Assembly (NCBI GenBank): GCA_902779745.1
Contig: CACZCT010000014.1
Location: 1-64,000 of the forward strand
Source of the DNA: an uncultured Prevotellaceae bacterium
GTDB lineage: Bacteria; Bacteroidota; Bacteroidia; Bacteroidales; Bacteroidaceae
Direction: 5' to 3'
DNA length: 64,000 nt
Of this stretch, positions 8,789 through 18,441 are shown one piece after another. The notes under the pieces were generated by a model that saw only the letters and a list, made by a program, of their open reading frames with translations, was not told the DNA's origin and did not search any database. The first letter of the stretch is position 1. Every line of letters starts with the position of its first letter. A program made the position numbers and the translations under genes.

Positions 8789-8832
8789 GTACCCGATATT
8801 AATAACGTAACCAGATTAAATCATTAAAATAC

Positions 8833-9948
8833 ATGAAATTATCAACCAAAATCATGATGTCAGCATTGGCAGTGATGTTCGTTGTCAGCACACCTGCTGA
8901 AGCGCAGTTTGGCAGTCTGATAAGAGGAGCTCGCAAGGGCTTGGGTATTAAGACTAAGAAGGAGAAGAGAGAAGAAGCTGCTGCAAAGGAGGCACAGCGC
9001 AAACGTGACTCTGTGCAGGCAGTGATTAACAGTATAACGCCTACTATTCCGCAACCAGCCCCCGACGGTACGAGGACGATGGCGATCTTGTGGCAGGGTA
9101 AGACAAAGATAGCTACATGGGATCCCGTGAGATTGGAGATTACATTCAACAAGAAATATGAAAGTGGCGAACTGGCCGGTCAAGATGTGAAGTATATGCT
9201 TGACCCGATAACGGGTGTTGTGAAGAGTAATCTGGGCAACGAAGTGGGGCGTATCAGCAATGATGGTACTATCGTGACTTCGAAACTTGGTACGCTCAAC
9301 TATGATGCGAAGACCAATAAAGTGTCGTTTAATGGTGAAGTGATTGGCGAGGCTACGATGCAGAAAGCCACATGTTATCACATGACTGTTGGTACATTCG
9401 ATGGTCATGTGAGTCCGCTGCTGACGACATTCACACTTATTGGTGCACTGCTATCACCAGAGCAGGTGGCTGATATCCATGCTGATAAAATAAAACAAGA
9501 CCAAGAGAAAGCTGCCCGTGAGGAGAAGGCACGTCAGGAACGTGCTGCCCGCGAGGAGGCACAACGGAAGGCGTGGGAGAACTTGAATTGTGAGATTATG
9601 GCAAGCAATGGTATGACATTGGGTTATGTTAAGTCGAACGGTGTCGTCGAGAAATCGAACCACATGACCATCGGCTACATCAAACAGAATGGTGTTGTTG
9701 AAGCCTCGAATCATATGACCATCGGCTATGTATCTGGTAACACGGTAGAGAAATCGAACCACATGACACTCGGATACTTTGATGGTCGCACCTTCGAGAA
9801 ATCGAACCACATGACCTGCGGCTATTACAACAGTGGTACTTTCGAGGCGGGTAACCATCTCACCATCGGCAAGTTTAGTGGTCAATACAACCATACAGTC
9901 ATAGCCGCCTGTTTCTTCTTTTTCTTCTTCCCAGAACATGTTGAATAA
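8833..9948 (+). CDS. Exported protein with C-terminal NHMTIGY repeats (5-fold beta-flower-like)
   Basis: 371 residues. The signal peptide ends near AEAQ (residue 25). A Lys/Arg-Glu-rich stretch follows, then a folded middle part, then a charged helix (about 215-245, QEKAAREEKARQERAAREEA). After that come six units of about 17-18 residues, each built around (S/N)xMT(I/L)GY...G..VE. The protein ends in an aromatic run (AACFFFFFF). The repeats resemble those of structurally characterised Bacteroides proteins called 5-fold beta-flower proteins; I make this assignment from memory of the motif. The role is unknown. Its long leader follows a duplicated promoter. Confidence 0.7.
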   Translation: MKLSTKIMMSALAVMFVVSTPAEAQFGSLIRGARKGLGIKTKKEKREEAAAKEAQRKRDSVQAVINSITPTIPQPAPDGTRTMAILWQGKTKIATWDPVRLEITFNKKYESGELAGQDVKYMLDPITGVVKSNLGNEVGRISNDGTIVTSKLGTLNYDAKTNKVSFNGEVIGEATMQKATCYHMTVGTFDGHVSPLLTTFTLIGALLSPEQVADIHADKIKQDQEKAAREEKARQERAAREEAQRKAWENLNCEIMASNGMTLGYVKSNGVVEKSNHMTIGYIKQNGVVEASNHMTIGYVSGNTVEKSNHMTLGYFDGRTFEKSNHMTCGYYNSGTFEAGNHLTIGKFSGQYNHTVIAACFFFFFFPEHVE

Positions 9949-9989
9949 TTAGTAAATTAAAATAAAGAACTCATTTAATAAAAGACATT

Positions 9990-10589
9990 ATGAAAAAAAT
10001 ATTTATATTGGTGGCTTTCGCAGCCATGACTATCACAGCAAGTGCACAGAACAGTTTCGAAATGAGATTTCTTGGTACATACCCCGACATCATCGACTTT
10101 GCATGGAACTTCGTCACCATTAACGACGATGAGCCAGAGGGAGAAACCGACGAATCGACGAATGCCGTCAAGGCAGCATTGGAGAAGTATCGTACGGGTA
10201 TGGATTTGGATGAAAATGAGACACTTACCGTTGACAAGAAAAACGGTTTTCTGGTCTATGAGTCCAGATATGAGCAACATTTGTTGAGAGTTGAGATGTG
10301 CTACTGGAACGAGGCTGACAAAAAGCATAAACTGTTTGCTTGCTCCACATGGTGCTATGAGAATGGCAAGCCCAGTCTGGGACAGTTTGATGGCATGTGT
10401 TTCCTTCGTTATAACAATGCCACGAAGAAGGTGACCTTCTGCGAAGCCCCTGGCTTTGAGGTGAGTTATGACAATACCACCTACTCGCTGCCCCGTACTG
10501 GCAAAGACATCATTGTCACCAAGTGGAATGCCAATGGAACAAAGACGGAGAAGACCCTGAAGTGGAACGGACATGGTTTTAGAAAGTAA
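9990..10589 (+). CDS. Hypothetical exported protein
   Basis: 199 residues with a clear signal peptide ([20 protein letters not shown]). The mature part is acidic near the N-terminus (INDDEPEGETDES) and contains several Cys and aromatic residues, but I recognise no family. It lies 41 nt after the repeat protein and 12 nt before yicC on the same strand, so it could be transcribed with either. Confidence 0.6.
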   Translation: MKKIFILVAFAAMTITASAQNSFEMRFLGTYPDIIDFAWNFVTINDDEPEGETDESTNAVKAALEKYRTGMDLDENETLTVDKKNGFLVYESRYEQHLLRVEMCYWNEADKKHKLFACSTWCYENGKPSLGQFDGMCFLRYNNATKKVTFCEAPGFEVSYDNTTYSLPRTGKDIIVTKWNANGTKTEKTLKWNGHGFRK

Positions 10590-10601
10590 ACATTTGCAAT
10601 T

Positions 10602-11474
10602 ATGATACAATCAATGACGGGCTATGGCAAGGCTGTCGTAGTCTATGAGGGAAAGAAAATCAATGTAGAAATCAAGTCGCTCAACTCGAAGCAGTTGGAC
10701 CTGACAACGCGTATTGCTCCCCTCTATAGGGAGAAAGAGATGGAGGTCCGCCAGCTTGTCGCAGAGAAACTGTTGAGGGGCAAGGTGGAGATGAGTGTCT
10801 GGATTGAGAAAGAGGCATCAGCAGAGGCGGCTCCTGTGAATACAGCACTGATGGAGAGTTATTATCAGCAGTTGAAAGGTTTTGCGGATAGTCATGCCTT
10901 GACTGGTATGGATTGGATGCAGACACTCACCCGTATGCCGGATGTCCTGACGAAGACAGAGGTTGAAGTGCTTGAAGACGAAGAATGGACAGTGGCACGT
11001 GGTGGCATCGAGGAGGCTGTGCAGCATCTGGTAGACTTCCGTACACAGGAAGGTGCCGCCCTGGAGAAGAAATTTGCCGAGAAGATTGATAATATAGAGC
11101 GTCTGCTGGTGAGTATCGAGCCTTACGAGAAGAGCCGTGTAGAGAAGATCCGTACCCGTATCGTGGATGGTCTGAAGCAGATTCCCGAGGCAGAATATGA
11201 CAAAAACCGCTTGGAACAGGAACTCATCTACTACATCGAGAAACTGGATATCAGTGAGGAGAAGCAGCGTCTGACGAACCATTTGAAGTATTTCCGTGAG
11301 ACGATGGCTGACAAGGCCGGTCAGGGTAAGAAACTCGGTTTCATCGCCCAGGAGATGGGACGTGAGATCAATACGACAGGTTCGAAGTCAAATCAAGCTG
11401 AGATGCAGAACATCGTGGTGATGATGAAGGACGAGTTGGAGCAGATCAAGGAGCAAGTGCTGAATGCGCTGTAG
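10602..11474 (+). CDS. yicC: YicC family endoribonuclease
   Basis: 290 residues, the usual length. It begins MIQSMTGYGKA, the family signature, and ends with the DUF1732-type segment GREINTTGSKSNQAEMQNIVVMMKDELEQIKEQ. YicC proteins act as endoribonucleases or RNA-decay modulators in other bacteria. The placement immediately before gmk is conserved across many phyla. It may head the long plus-strand run to 19.9 kb. Confidence 0.92.
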   Translation: MIQSMTGYGKAVVVYEGKKINVEIKSLNSKQLDLTTRIAPLYREKEMEVRQLVAEKLLRGKVEMSVWIEKEASAEAAPVNTALMESYYQQLKGFADSHALTGMDWMQTLTRMPDVLTKTEVEVLEDEEWTVARGGIEEAVQHLVDFRTQEGAALEKKFAEKIDNIERLLVSIEPYEKSRVEKIRTRIVDGLKQIPEAEYDKNRLEQELIYYIEKLDISEEKQRLTNHLKYFRETMADKAGQGKKLGFIAQEMGREINTTGSKSNQAEMQNIVVMMKDELEQIKEQVLNAL

Positions 11475-11497
11475 TTCATAATTCATAGTTCATAGTT

Positions 11498-12067
11498 ATG
11501 AAAGGGAAACTGATTATTGTAAGTGCACCGTCAGGTAGTGGTAAGTCGACCATCGTGAACTGGTTGATGCAGGAGCATCCTGAGTTGAATCTTTATTTCT
11601 CTATTTCCTGTACATCACGGGCTCCTCGTGGAGAAGAGAAGGACGGTGTGGAGTATTTCTTCCTGACCCCAGAGGCTTTCAAGGAGAAGATAGAGAACGA
11701 TGAGTTCCTGGAGTATGAGGAAGTCTATGAGAACCGTTTCTATGGTACGTTGAAGACCCAGGTGGAACGGCAGCGTGAGGCAGGACAAAATGTGGTGTTC
11801 GACGTGGACGTAAAGGGTGGTGTGAATATCAAGAAGCATTATGGTAAGAAGGCTCTTAGCCTATTCATACAACCACCTTCTATAGAAGAACTACGCCGTC
11901 GTCTGGAAGGTCGTGGAACGGATACTCAAGAGGCTATTGAGCAACGGCTTGCCAAGGCGGAATACGAGTTGACTTTCGCCCCTCAGTTCGACCGTGTCAT
12001 TATCAATGACGACTTGGAGACGGCTAAACAAGAGACCTTGCAAATCGTCAATGACTTCCTGAAATGA
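11498..12067 (+). CDS. gmk: Guanylate kinase
   Basis: Phosphorylates GMP/dGMP to GDP/dGDP with ATP in the cytoplasm. The 189-residue product has the P-loop SAPSGSGKST (residues 9-18), the GMP-binding CTSRAPRGEEKDGVEYFF segment, and the LID-region RLEGRGTDTQEAIEQRL. It follows yicC after a 23-nt spacer made of imperfect repeats (ttcata units) and overlaps nadD by 4 nt. Confidence 0.96.
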   Translation: MKGKLIIVSAPSGSGKSTIVNWLMQEHPELNLYFSISCTSRAPRGEEKDGVEYFFLTPEAFKEKIENDEFLEYEEVYENRFYGTLKTQVERQREAGQNVVFDVDVKGGVNIKKHYGKKALSLFIQPPSIEELRRRLEGRGTDTQEAIEQRLAKAEYELTFAPQFDRVIINDDLETAKQETLQIVNDFLK

Positions 12068-12612
12068 TGAAGACTGGCATCTTCGGCGGCTCGTTCAATC
12101 CCATCCATTGCGGTCATATCGCATTGGCAAGAGAGATACTCCGACAAACAGCATTAGACGAGATATGGCTGATGGTATCGCCGCAGAATCCCTTAAAACG
12201 AGGGGCTACCAATCTGTTGGAGGACGACCTGCGTTTCCAACTGGCACAGAAAGCACTGGAAGGGGTAGAGGGCGTTGAGGCTAGCGACTATGAGTTTCAT
12301 CTTTCCAAGCCCTCGTATACGTGGCATACACTCCAGCATCTTCGTCTGGACTATCCCGACAGGGAATTCACGCTGGTGATAGGAGGAGACAATTGGGAAC
12401 GTTTTACACGATGGTACCACTGGAAGGATATCCTGCGAGGATATAACGTGGTGGTATATCCCCGTGAAGGACAGACAGGTACGATACAAGCGGAACTGTT
12501 GCCTGTGTCGAGTACGGAAATCAGGGAACGGGTGAAACGAGGGGAGTCTATTGAAGGTTTGGTACCTGATGTGATTATAGAGGATGTCAAACAACTGTAC
12601 AATAAACAATAA
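12064..12612 (+). CDS. nadD: Nicotinate-nucleotide adenylyltransferase
   Basis: Adenylates nicotinate mononucleotide to deamido-NAD in NAD synthesis. The 182-residue protein has GGSFNPIHCGHIALA (residues 7-21, with the HxGH nucleotidyltransferase motif) and the SSTEIRERV motif near the C-terminus. Two adjacent ATGs (12064 and 12067) are possible starts; the first overlaps the gmk stop. Confidence 0.94.
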   Translation: MMKTGIFGGSFNPIHCGHIALAREILRQTALDEIWLMVSPQNPLKRGATNLLEDDLRFQLAQKALEGVEGVEASDYEFHLSKPSYTWHTLQHLRLDYPDREFTLVIGGDNWERFTRWYHWKDILRGYNVVVYPREGQTGTIQAELLPVSSTEIRERVKRGESIEGLVPDVIIEDVKQLYNKQ

Positions 12613-12615
12613 ACG

Positions 12616-14445
12616 TTGAATAAGGTATTGCAGATAGTAGGATGGCTATGGAAACCCATACGTGTGAATGCGGCATTCTTCGTGTTCATGTTCGCCTTGG
12701 GTTATCTCTGTACGCAGACGGAGATTCGCCTGCATCTGAAAGGAGCCAAGCCCTATGAGTTGTCTGCTACCGAACTCTTCTTCGACCTCTATGCCCTCTG
12801 TGTCATATTAACGCTAATACCCCAGAAAGTTCGTGTGTGGATTCGTGGTGTCATTGCTTTCATCCTTTATGCCGTTGCCTTGATAGACATGTTCTGCTAT
12901 GTGCATTTCGAGTCGACACTGACACCGACAATGCTCATGCTCTTTTTCGAGACTACAGCGCGTGAGGCAGGTGAGTTTCTGGATTCTTATCTGGGCAGGG
13001 ATATCTTTACCTCGAAGACGGGTTGGATACTACTTATCGCTCTGTTGCATATCCTCTGGGCGATATTCAGTGCATGGTGGAAGAAGAGGAAGAAAACGAT
13101 AGGGCTCCGTCTGGATCCACAAATGATACTTGTTTCGCAAGCTGTCATAGGCGTGATAGCCTTTGGTTTGTTTGTCTATTGTGCTACCGAGTGTTGGTCA
13201 AACAAACAGGCGATGGTGCGATTGATGACAAAAACAAACATCGGAGAGGTGGAGCATGAGTTGACGAAGAAGGGATGTGCCAACCTCTATCTGCCGATTA
13301 ACCGTATGGTGTTCAGCCTGTATGCCAACCATCTCGCCTCTCAGCAGATCACCTATCTGCTGACAACGACAGAGAAGGTACAGGTCGACAGTTGTGACTT
13401 CCGTAGTCCGCAGATAGTATTGATTATTGGAGAGAGTTATAACAAGCACCGTTCCCAGTTATATGGCTATGACAAGCCTACCACACCCCGCCAGTTGAAA
13501 CGTATGCAGGATAGTACGCTCATTGCCTTCACCGATGTGGTTTCGCCATGGAACCTAACGAGTTATGTATTCAAATATGTGTTTTCACTATATGCCGTCG
13601 GGGACAAAGGCACTTGGACTGACCTGCCGATGTTTCCTGAAGTGTTCCGCAGGGCAGGCTATCATGTGACCTTTCTCACCAATCAGTTCTTGCCAAAGGC
13701 TAGTGAGGAAGTCTATGATTTCAGCGGTGGCTTCTTCCTGAATAATTCTGAACTGAGCCGACAGTTCTTTGACACTCGTAACAAACGGCTCTACCCTTAT
13801 GATGATGGAATGCTGAAAGAATATGATGCACGAGAGGCGAAAAGACATCATCGGCATCAGTTGACTATCTTCCATTTGATGGGACAGCATGTGGACTATC
13901 GGGGACGTTTCCCTGTGAAGACACGTAGGAAATTCACGCCTGCCGACTATCCCGACAAGAAACTGACAGAGAAACGCTTGCAGATCAATGCCGACTATGA
14001 CAATGCGACTCTCTATAACGATTCCATCGTCGAGGAGATTATCCGTCGTTTCGAATATCAAGATGCTATTGTTATCTATATGCCAGACCATGGAGAGGAG
14101 TGTTTCAATACCCTCGATTACTATGGACGTAACCACTCGGCAACCATTGACTACCGACTTGCCCGTGAGGAGTTTGAGATACCTTTCTGGATATGGGCTT
14201 CGAAACCTTATCGCTTAGCGCATCCATACGGATGGGCGGCTATTAAGCGTTATAGGAACCGTCCGTATATGATAGATCTATTGCCGCATACCTTGTTATA
14301 CTTAGGCGGTATCCACACGAAAGACTATCGGAAGGAGTATGATGTGCTGAACAGCGAGTATAATGAGAAACGTCCGCGCATCTTGAAGAATAGCGTTGAC
14401 TATAACAGTCTGCGACCGAAGTCAAAAACGAAAAGTGAAAAGTAA
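12616..14445 (+). CDS. Phosphoethanolamine transferase (EptA/CptA-like, sulfatase fold)
   Basis: 609-residue inner-membrane enzyme with about five N-terminal membrane helices and a large periplasmic alkaline-phosphatase-like domain from about residue 260. Visible metal/active-site motifs are IGESYNKH (Glu273), a candidate nucleophile Thr315 in NLTSYVF, and MPDHGEE near residue 490. Members add phosphoethanolamine to lipid A or core sugars, often lowering sensitivity to cationic peptides; the acceptor here is not known. The start is a TTG 3 nt after nadD, because the next in-frame ATG would cut into the first membrane helix. Confidence 0.87.
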   Translation: MNKVLQIVGWLWKPIRVNAAFFVFMFALGYLCTQTEIRLHLKGAKPYELSATELFFDLYALCVILTLIPQKVRVWIRGVIAFILYAVALIDMFCYVHFESTLTPTMLMLFFETTAREAGEFLDSYLGRDIFTSKTGWILLIALLHILWAIFSAWWKKRKKTIGLRLDPQMILVSQAVIGVIAFGLFVYCATECWSNKQAMVRLMTKTNIGEVEHELTKKGCANLYLPINRMVFSLYANHLASQQITYLLTTTEKVQVDSCDFRSPQIVLIIGESYNKHRSQLYGYDKPTTPRQLKRMQDSTLIAFTDVVSPWNLTSYVFKYVFSLYAVGDKGTWTDLPMFPEVFRRAGYHVTFLTNQFLPKASEEVYDFSGGFFLNNSELSRQFFDTRNKRLYPYDDGMLKEYDAREAKRHHRHQLTIFHLMGQHVDYRGRFPVKTRRKFTPADYPDKKLTEKRLQINADYDNATLYNDSIVEEIIRRFEYQDAIVIYMPDHGEECFNTLDYYGRNHSATIDYRLAREEFEIPFWIWASKPYRLAHPYGWAAIKRYRNRPYMIDLLPHTLLYLGGIHTKDYRKEYDVLNSEYNEKRPRILKNSVDYNSLRPKSKTKSEK

Positions 14446-14448
14446 GAA

Positions 14449-15507
14449 GTGAAGAATGAGTTTCTAACACGGGATGAGTGTACGGCGATGCGAGGTATTG
14501 CCATCCTTGCCATCATGTTGCATAACTTCTGCCATTTCATCATTGGCAGGATAGTACAGGAAAACGAGTATCAGTTCTTTGTCTCCCATAACGAGGAACT
14601 CTGGCAGGTCATCACACATCCTGATGCACTTTTGCCTGTTCATCTTTTGTCGTATTTCGGACACTATGGTGTCCCCGTATTCCTTTTCCTCAGTGGTTTC
14701 GGACTGGTGATGAAATACGAGCGGAAGATACAAGGGCAAGTGGCCGTCTTCCCTTTCGTACGCTACAACTACCTGAAGCTGTTGCGGATGCTGATAGTGG
14801 GTTTGACGCTATTCTTCATAGTAGACATTGTCACGCCAGGTCGTTTCCAATATCACTGGGAAAATGTCATTGCCCAGTTGTTGATGTATATTAATTTACT
14901 ACCGCAACCTAACCATATTATATGGCCGGGCATCTATTGGTTCTTCGGATTGATGCTCGAACTGTATATCGTCTATCGGTTGTTATTTTATCGGCGTGCC
15001 TCATGGTATGTTGTGGTATTGCTCTTGGCTTGTTGTGTGTTCCAGATGTTCTTCGATCCGGAAGGTGAGCGTTTGATACGTCTGCGTTATAACTTCGTCG
15101 GAGGAATGTTGCCTTTCGGAGCGGGTATCTTAGTGGGACGGTATATAGAAAACTTCCGTGTGTCTATGTCCCGCTGGTTATGGGCAGTGGTTGTCGTCAT
15201 TGCCTCTGCTTTTGTGTTTGTCATGGGCTTCTATTTCCTGTCGTGGTTGTGGATTCCATTGTTTATCATCATCGGCACCGTTGCGCTCGTCAAGGCGATG
15301 CCTCAGAAGGTGATGAACCTGATGGTTTGGTTTGGCAGTATCTCCGCCGCGATGTTCGTAGCACATCCAATTGCCCGTAAGATATTTATTAATGTTGCTG
15401 TGCGACAGGATATCTACGACGGACTGATGCTCTATGTTATCACCACCATAGCCCTCTCATGGGCAGTGAAGAAAATCATCGATCAAATACCGAGTCCGAA
15501 ACTATGA
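14449..15507 (+). CDS. Acyltransferase 3 family membrane protein
   Basis: 352 residues, about ten membrane helices. Acyltransferase-3 features: an early His in LHNFCHF (near residues 24-30) and FLFLSGFGLVMKYE at about 79-92. Family members O-acetylate or otherwise acylate surface polysaccharides using cytoplasmic acyl donors. It starts with GTG 3 nt after the phosphoethanolamine transferase, and its stop overlaps the next acyltransferase start (ATGA), so the genes are translationally coupled. Confidence 0.85.
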   Translation: MKNEFLTRDECTAMRGIAILAIMLHNFCHFIIGRIVQENEYQFFVSHNEELWQVITHPDALLPVHLLSYFGHYGVPVFLFLSGFGLVMKYERKIQGQVAVFPFVRYNYLKLLRMLIVGLTLFFIVDIVTPGRFQYHWENVIAQLLMYINLLPQPNHIIWPGIYWFFGLMLELYIVYRLLFYRRASWYVVVLLLACCVFQMFFDPEGERLIRLRYNFVGGMLPFGAGILVGRYIENFRVSMSRWLWAVVVVIASAFVFVMGFYFLSWLWIPLFIIIGTVALVKAMPQKVMNLMVWFGSISAAMFVAHPIARKIFINVAVRQDIYDGLMLYVITTIALSWAVKKIIDQIPSPKL

Positions 15508-16484
15508 GTCTGAACGAGATCACATGGAAAGACCTGAGTCGTTATCGGGGGGAGTTGATGGGTGCTGCTATCCTCTTCATAGCCCTTTTCCATGTGGGAC
15601 TGCCTCGTAGTGATGCCTTTTTCGGTTTGCGTCGTTGTGGAAACATCGGTGTTGATATGTTTCTTTTCCTGAGTGGTATCGGACTCTGGTTCTCATGGGT
15701 GAAGAATCCTTCTGCTAAACAGTTCTATAAACGCCGGTTGCTACGTATCTTCCCTGCGTGGCTTATCATGTCGTCGCTTTATTATATCCCACGTTTCAAT
15801 TGGCAGACAGGTAGTATAGTAGACCTGATAGGCGATATCACCATCAACTGGGATTTCTGGTTGCATGACGAAGGGACGTTTTGGTATATTCCTGCCATCA
15901 TGATGCTTTATCTGTGGGCACCGTTATATATGCGACTGATACAACGGAGTCCTTCATGGCGTTGGCTCCCTGTCCTGATGATGGTGTGGTGTATCTGTGT
16001 ACAGTGGGTCATCCCGATTCACAAAGCAGTGGGACATATCGAGATATTCTGGAGCCGTTTGCCTATCTTCTTCCTGGGTATCAACTGTGGTGAGTGGGTG
16101 AGGACGGAGAAGAGGATGGAGAAGGAAGCTTGGGGACTGGTGCTGTTGACCTTTCTGGCTACGGCAAGTGCGTGTATCTATCTCGAACAGGTGCGGCACG
16201 GTCGTTTCCCATTATTTGCGGAACGGATGATCTATATTCCCTTGACGGTATCTTTACTGTTGTTACTTGCAGAAATGTTCCGTCATACACCTTCCTGGCT
16301 GAATCGTGGGAGTGCCTTCCTTGGTATGATCAGTCTGGAACTCTATCTCATCCATCATCATTTCGTGATGGTGTATATCTCCCCTTATCATCTGGGTTAC
16401 TGGCCTACGTTCTTGTTGACGATGCTGTTTGCCATACCCCTGTCGTGGTTGTTACATTACCTGATTAAACGTGTCATGCCATGA
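15504..16484 (+). CDS. Second acyltransferase 3 family membrane protein
   Basis: 326 residues. Motifs LFHVGLPRSDAFFGLRR and GVDMFLFLSGIGLWFS are the acyltransferase-3 signature, with an R-rich loop FYKRRLLRIFPAW. The ATG at 15504 is preferred to an in-frame one 45 nt upstream because it makes the classic ATGA overlap with the previous gene. It is similar in type to its neighbour but not an obvious recent duplicate. It overlaps the HAD phosphatase gene by 4 nt. Confidence 0.85.
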   Translation: MSLNEITWKDLSRYRGELMGAAILFIALFHVGLPRSDAFFGLRRCGNIGVDMFLFLSGIGLWFSWVKNPSAKQFYKRRLLRIFPAWLIMSSLYYIPRFNWQTGSIVDLIGDITINWDFWLHDEGTFWYIPAIMMLYLWAPLYMRLIQRSPSWRWLPVLMMVWCICVQWVIPIHKAVGHIEIFWSRLPIFFLGINCGEWVRTEKRMEKEAWGLVLLTFLATASACIYLEQVRHGRFPLFAERMIYIPLTVSLLLLLAEMFRHTPSWLNRGSAFLGMISLELYLIHHHFVMVYISPYHLGYWPTFLLTMLFAIPLSWLLHYLIKRVMP

Positions 16485-17062
16485 AGAAGATCGTCGCCTT
16501 TGACTTTGACGGGACACTCACAACCCGAGATACGCTTCTCATGTTTATTCTTGATGCCAAGGGGATCTATACTTTTATAATAGGTTTCCTATATCGTTTG
16601 CCGCTGATTATCATGATGAAGTTGAGGCTCTATCCCAACTATCGGGCAAAACAGAAAGTGTTCTCATATTTCTTTAAGGGGATGACGATAGATACCTTCA
16701 ATTCACTGTGTCGTCATTTTGCAGAGAAAAACCATCATCTGTTGCGCCCAGAAGGACTGAAGACATTGAAAAAGGCTCGGAATGCAGGAGCAGACGTACT
16801 CATCATCAGTGCGTCTATTGACAACTGGGTACAGCCTTTTTTCCCTGATGTGAAAGTATTGGGGACACAGGTTGAGGTGGAGGATGGACGACTGACAGGT
16901 CGTTTCCTGACGAAAAACTGTTACGGGCAGGAGAAAGTAAATCGTATCAAGGAACTGTATCCTCATCGTGAGGAGTATCATCTGACTGCCTATGGTGACA
17001 GCAATGGCGATCGTGAACTGCTTGCCTTTGCTGACGAGGCGCATTATAAACCTTTCCGCTGA
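16481..17062 (+). CDS. HAD-superfamily subfamily IB hydrolase (phosphatase)
   Basis: 193 residues. HAD motif I is DFDGT (Asp8, Asp10), motif II is ISAS near residue 108, and motif IV is YGDSNGDREL near 173. Subfamily IB members are phosphoserine-phosphatase-like. A hydrophobic segment at about 30-50 (IGFLYRLPLIIMMK) is a usual cap feature of this subgroup. Embedded in the envelope-modification operon with overlaps on both sides, it may dephosphorylate a lipid- or sugar-phosphate; the substrate is not determinable. Confidence 0.85.
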   Translation: MKKIVAFDFDGTLTTRDTLLMFILDAKGIYTFIIGFLYRLPLIIMMKLRLYPNYRAKQKVFSYFFKGMTIDTFNSLCRHFAEKNHHLLRPEGLKTLKKARNAGADVLIISASIDNWVQPFFPDVKVLGTQVEVEDGRLTGRFLTKNCYGQEKVNRIKELYPHREEYHLTAYGDSNGDRELLAFADEAHYKPFR

Positions 17063-18429
17063 TGAGATTAAGACGTGAGGAATGGATATTGGGACTTGCA
17101 GTCCTGTTGCTGTTGGTCATCCTGAACGGGCTGCTGATAGCCAAATACGACGCGCTATTCTCGGTAGTCTGTGACGACTATGGTAAGTTATTGTCGTATA
17201 ACTACCATGTCTCGGGCTTTGATGCCACGACCTATTCCGTATTGACGGAGTGGGGAATGAAGTACGACGTGCTGCGTCATCCGTTATTGCCTTATCTGAT
17301 GTGGTTGCCTTATGGACTCAATCAGATACTGATATCACTATTGGGTATCAATGGTGCCTTGTATATCGCTGCCGTCATCATCCTTTTCTTTGGCTTTTGT
17401 ACTACCATCATCCTCTATCGTATCCTCCATGAGTTGATAGGATTAGATAGATGGGGTGCCACCTTGTTGACAGTATTCTTCTTCAGTCTTGCCTATGTTC
17501 TGGTGACCTATATTGCCACTGACCATTTTGGCATCTCCCTGTTTTTGATATTATGGTCCCTCTACCTGATTGGTAAGGCATCGAAAGAAGGAAAAGTACT
17601 GAGTACGTGGAAGTCGGCATTGTTGGTCCTCCTGATTGCTGGCGTAACCTTAACGAACGGGGCTAAAGTACTGGCAGGAGAGTTGATAGCACGTGGCAAG
17701 GGTTTCTTCCATTGGAAGTACTTTTTTGTGGCTGTTGGCTGTATGGTATTAGTTGTCGGCTTGGGATTATGGGAGGAGCGTGTGTATGTCTATCCCAAAG
17801 AGCAAGCGGAGAAGAAATATTTTCAGGAACACAAGGCGGAGATGATCAAGAAAGCACGGGAGGACCATGAGCGGTATAAGCATGCACCTTGGGTCATCCA
17901 CAAAGGAAAACCCTTTGGGAAGGGCAGTATCCTCAAATGGACAGACAAGACGACTTCCCGTTGGGAGACACTTAAGGAGAATGTTTTCGGTGAGTCTCTC
18001 CAGTTGCATGAGGACTATGTCTTGGATGATGTCCTGAACAGTGCGCGTCCCGTCCTGTTGTCGTATCATCATCCGTGGAACTATGTGATAGAGGTTTTAT
18101 TGGTACTCTTATTACTTGCAGGTATCTGTTGCGGTTTTCGTGAACGACTGTTGTGGATGTGCCTGTTGGGTATTCTTCCTGATGCCTTGATGCATATAGG
18201 TTTGGGCTTTGCCATCAACGAGATCTATATCATGTCTGCACACTGGATATACGTCTTCCCCATCGCTTTTGCCTACTTGTTCAAGCGGTTCAATGGCCAT
18301 GGTCCAATGGTCATGGTTCTCAGAATACTCATCGCCCTCTTGACAGTCTATTTACTGATACATAATGTTGCACTGATAGTGGAGTGGTCGCAACAGCCTC
18401 CCGTCTCCATCGCATTCTGGTTTGACTAA
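17062..18429 (+). CDS. DUF6080-like polytopic membrane protein (paralogue 1)
   Basis: 455 residues, about ten predicted membrane helices, with a soluble insertion at about residues 240-330 rich in Lys/Glu. The conserved motif VSGFDATTYSVLTEWGMKYD and the HPLLPYLMW segment near 75-84 are shared with the next gene, its paralogue. It resembles the Bacteroidetes DUF6080 family, and the layout recalls GT-C glycosyltransferases (Asp/His in the first external loop), which is inference. Its ATG overlaps the HAD stop by one base (TGATG). Confidence 0.7.
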   Translation: MRLRREEWILGLAVLLLLVILNGLLIAKYDALFSVVCDDYGKLLSYNYHVSGFDATTYSVLTEWGMKYDVLRHPLLPYLMWLPYGLNQILISLLGINGALYIAAVIILFFGFCTTIILYRILHELIGLDRWGATLLTVFFFSLAYVLVTYIATDHFGISLFLILWSLYLIGKASKEGKVLSTWKSALLVLLIAGVTLTNGAKVLAGELIARGKGFFHWKYFFVAVGCMVLVVGLGLWEERVYVYPKEQAEKKYFQEHKAEMIKKAREDHERYKHAPWVIHKGKPFGKGSILKWTDKTTSRWETLKENVFGESLQLHEDYVLDDVLNSARPVLLSYHHPWNYVIEVLLVLLLLAGICCGFRERLLWMCLLGILPDALMHIGLGFAINEIYIMSAHWIYVFPIAFAYLFKRFNGHGPMVMVLRILIALLTVYLLIHNVALIVEWSQQPPVSIAFWFD

Positions 18430-18441
18430 AAGATAGAAGGT

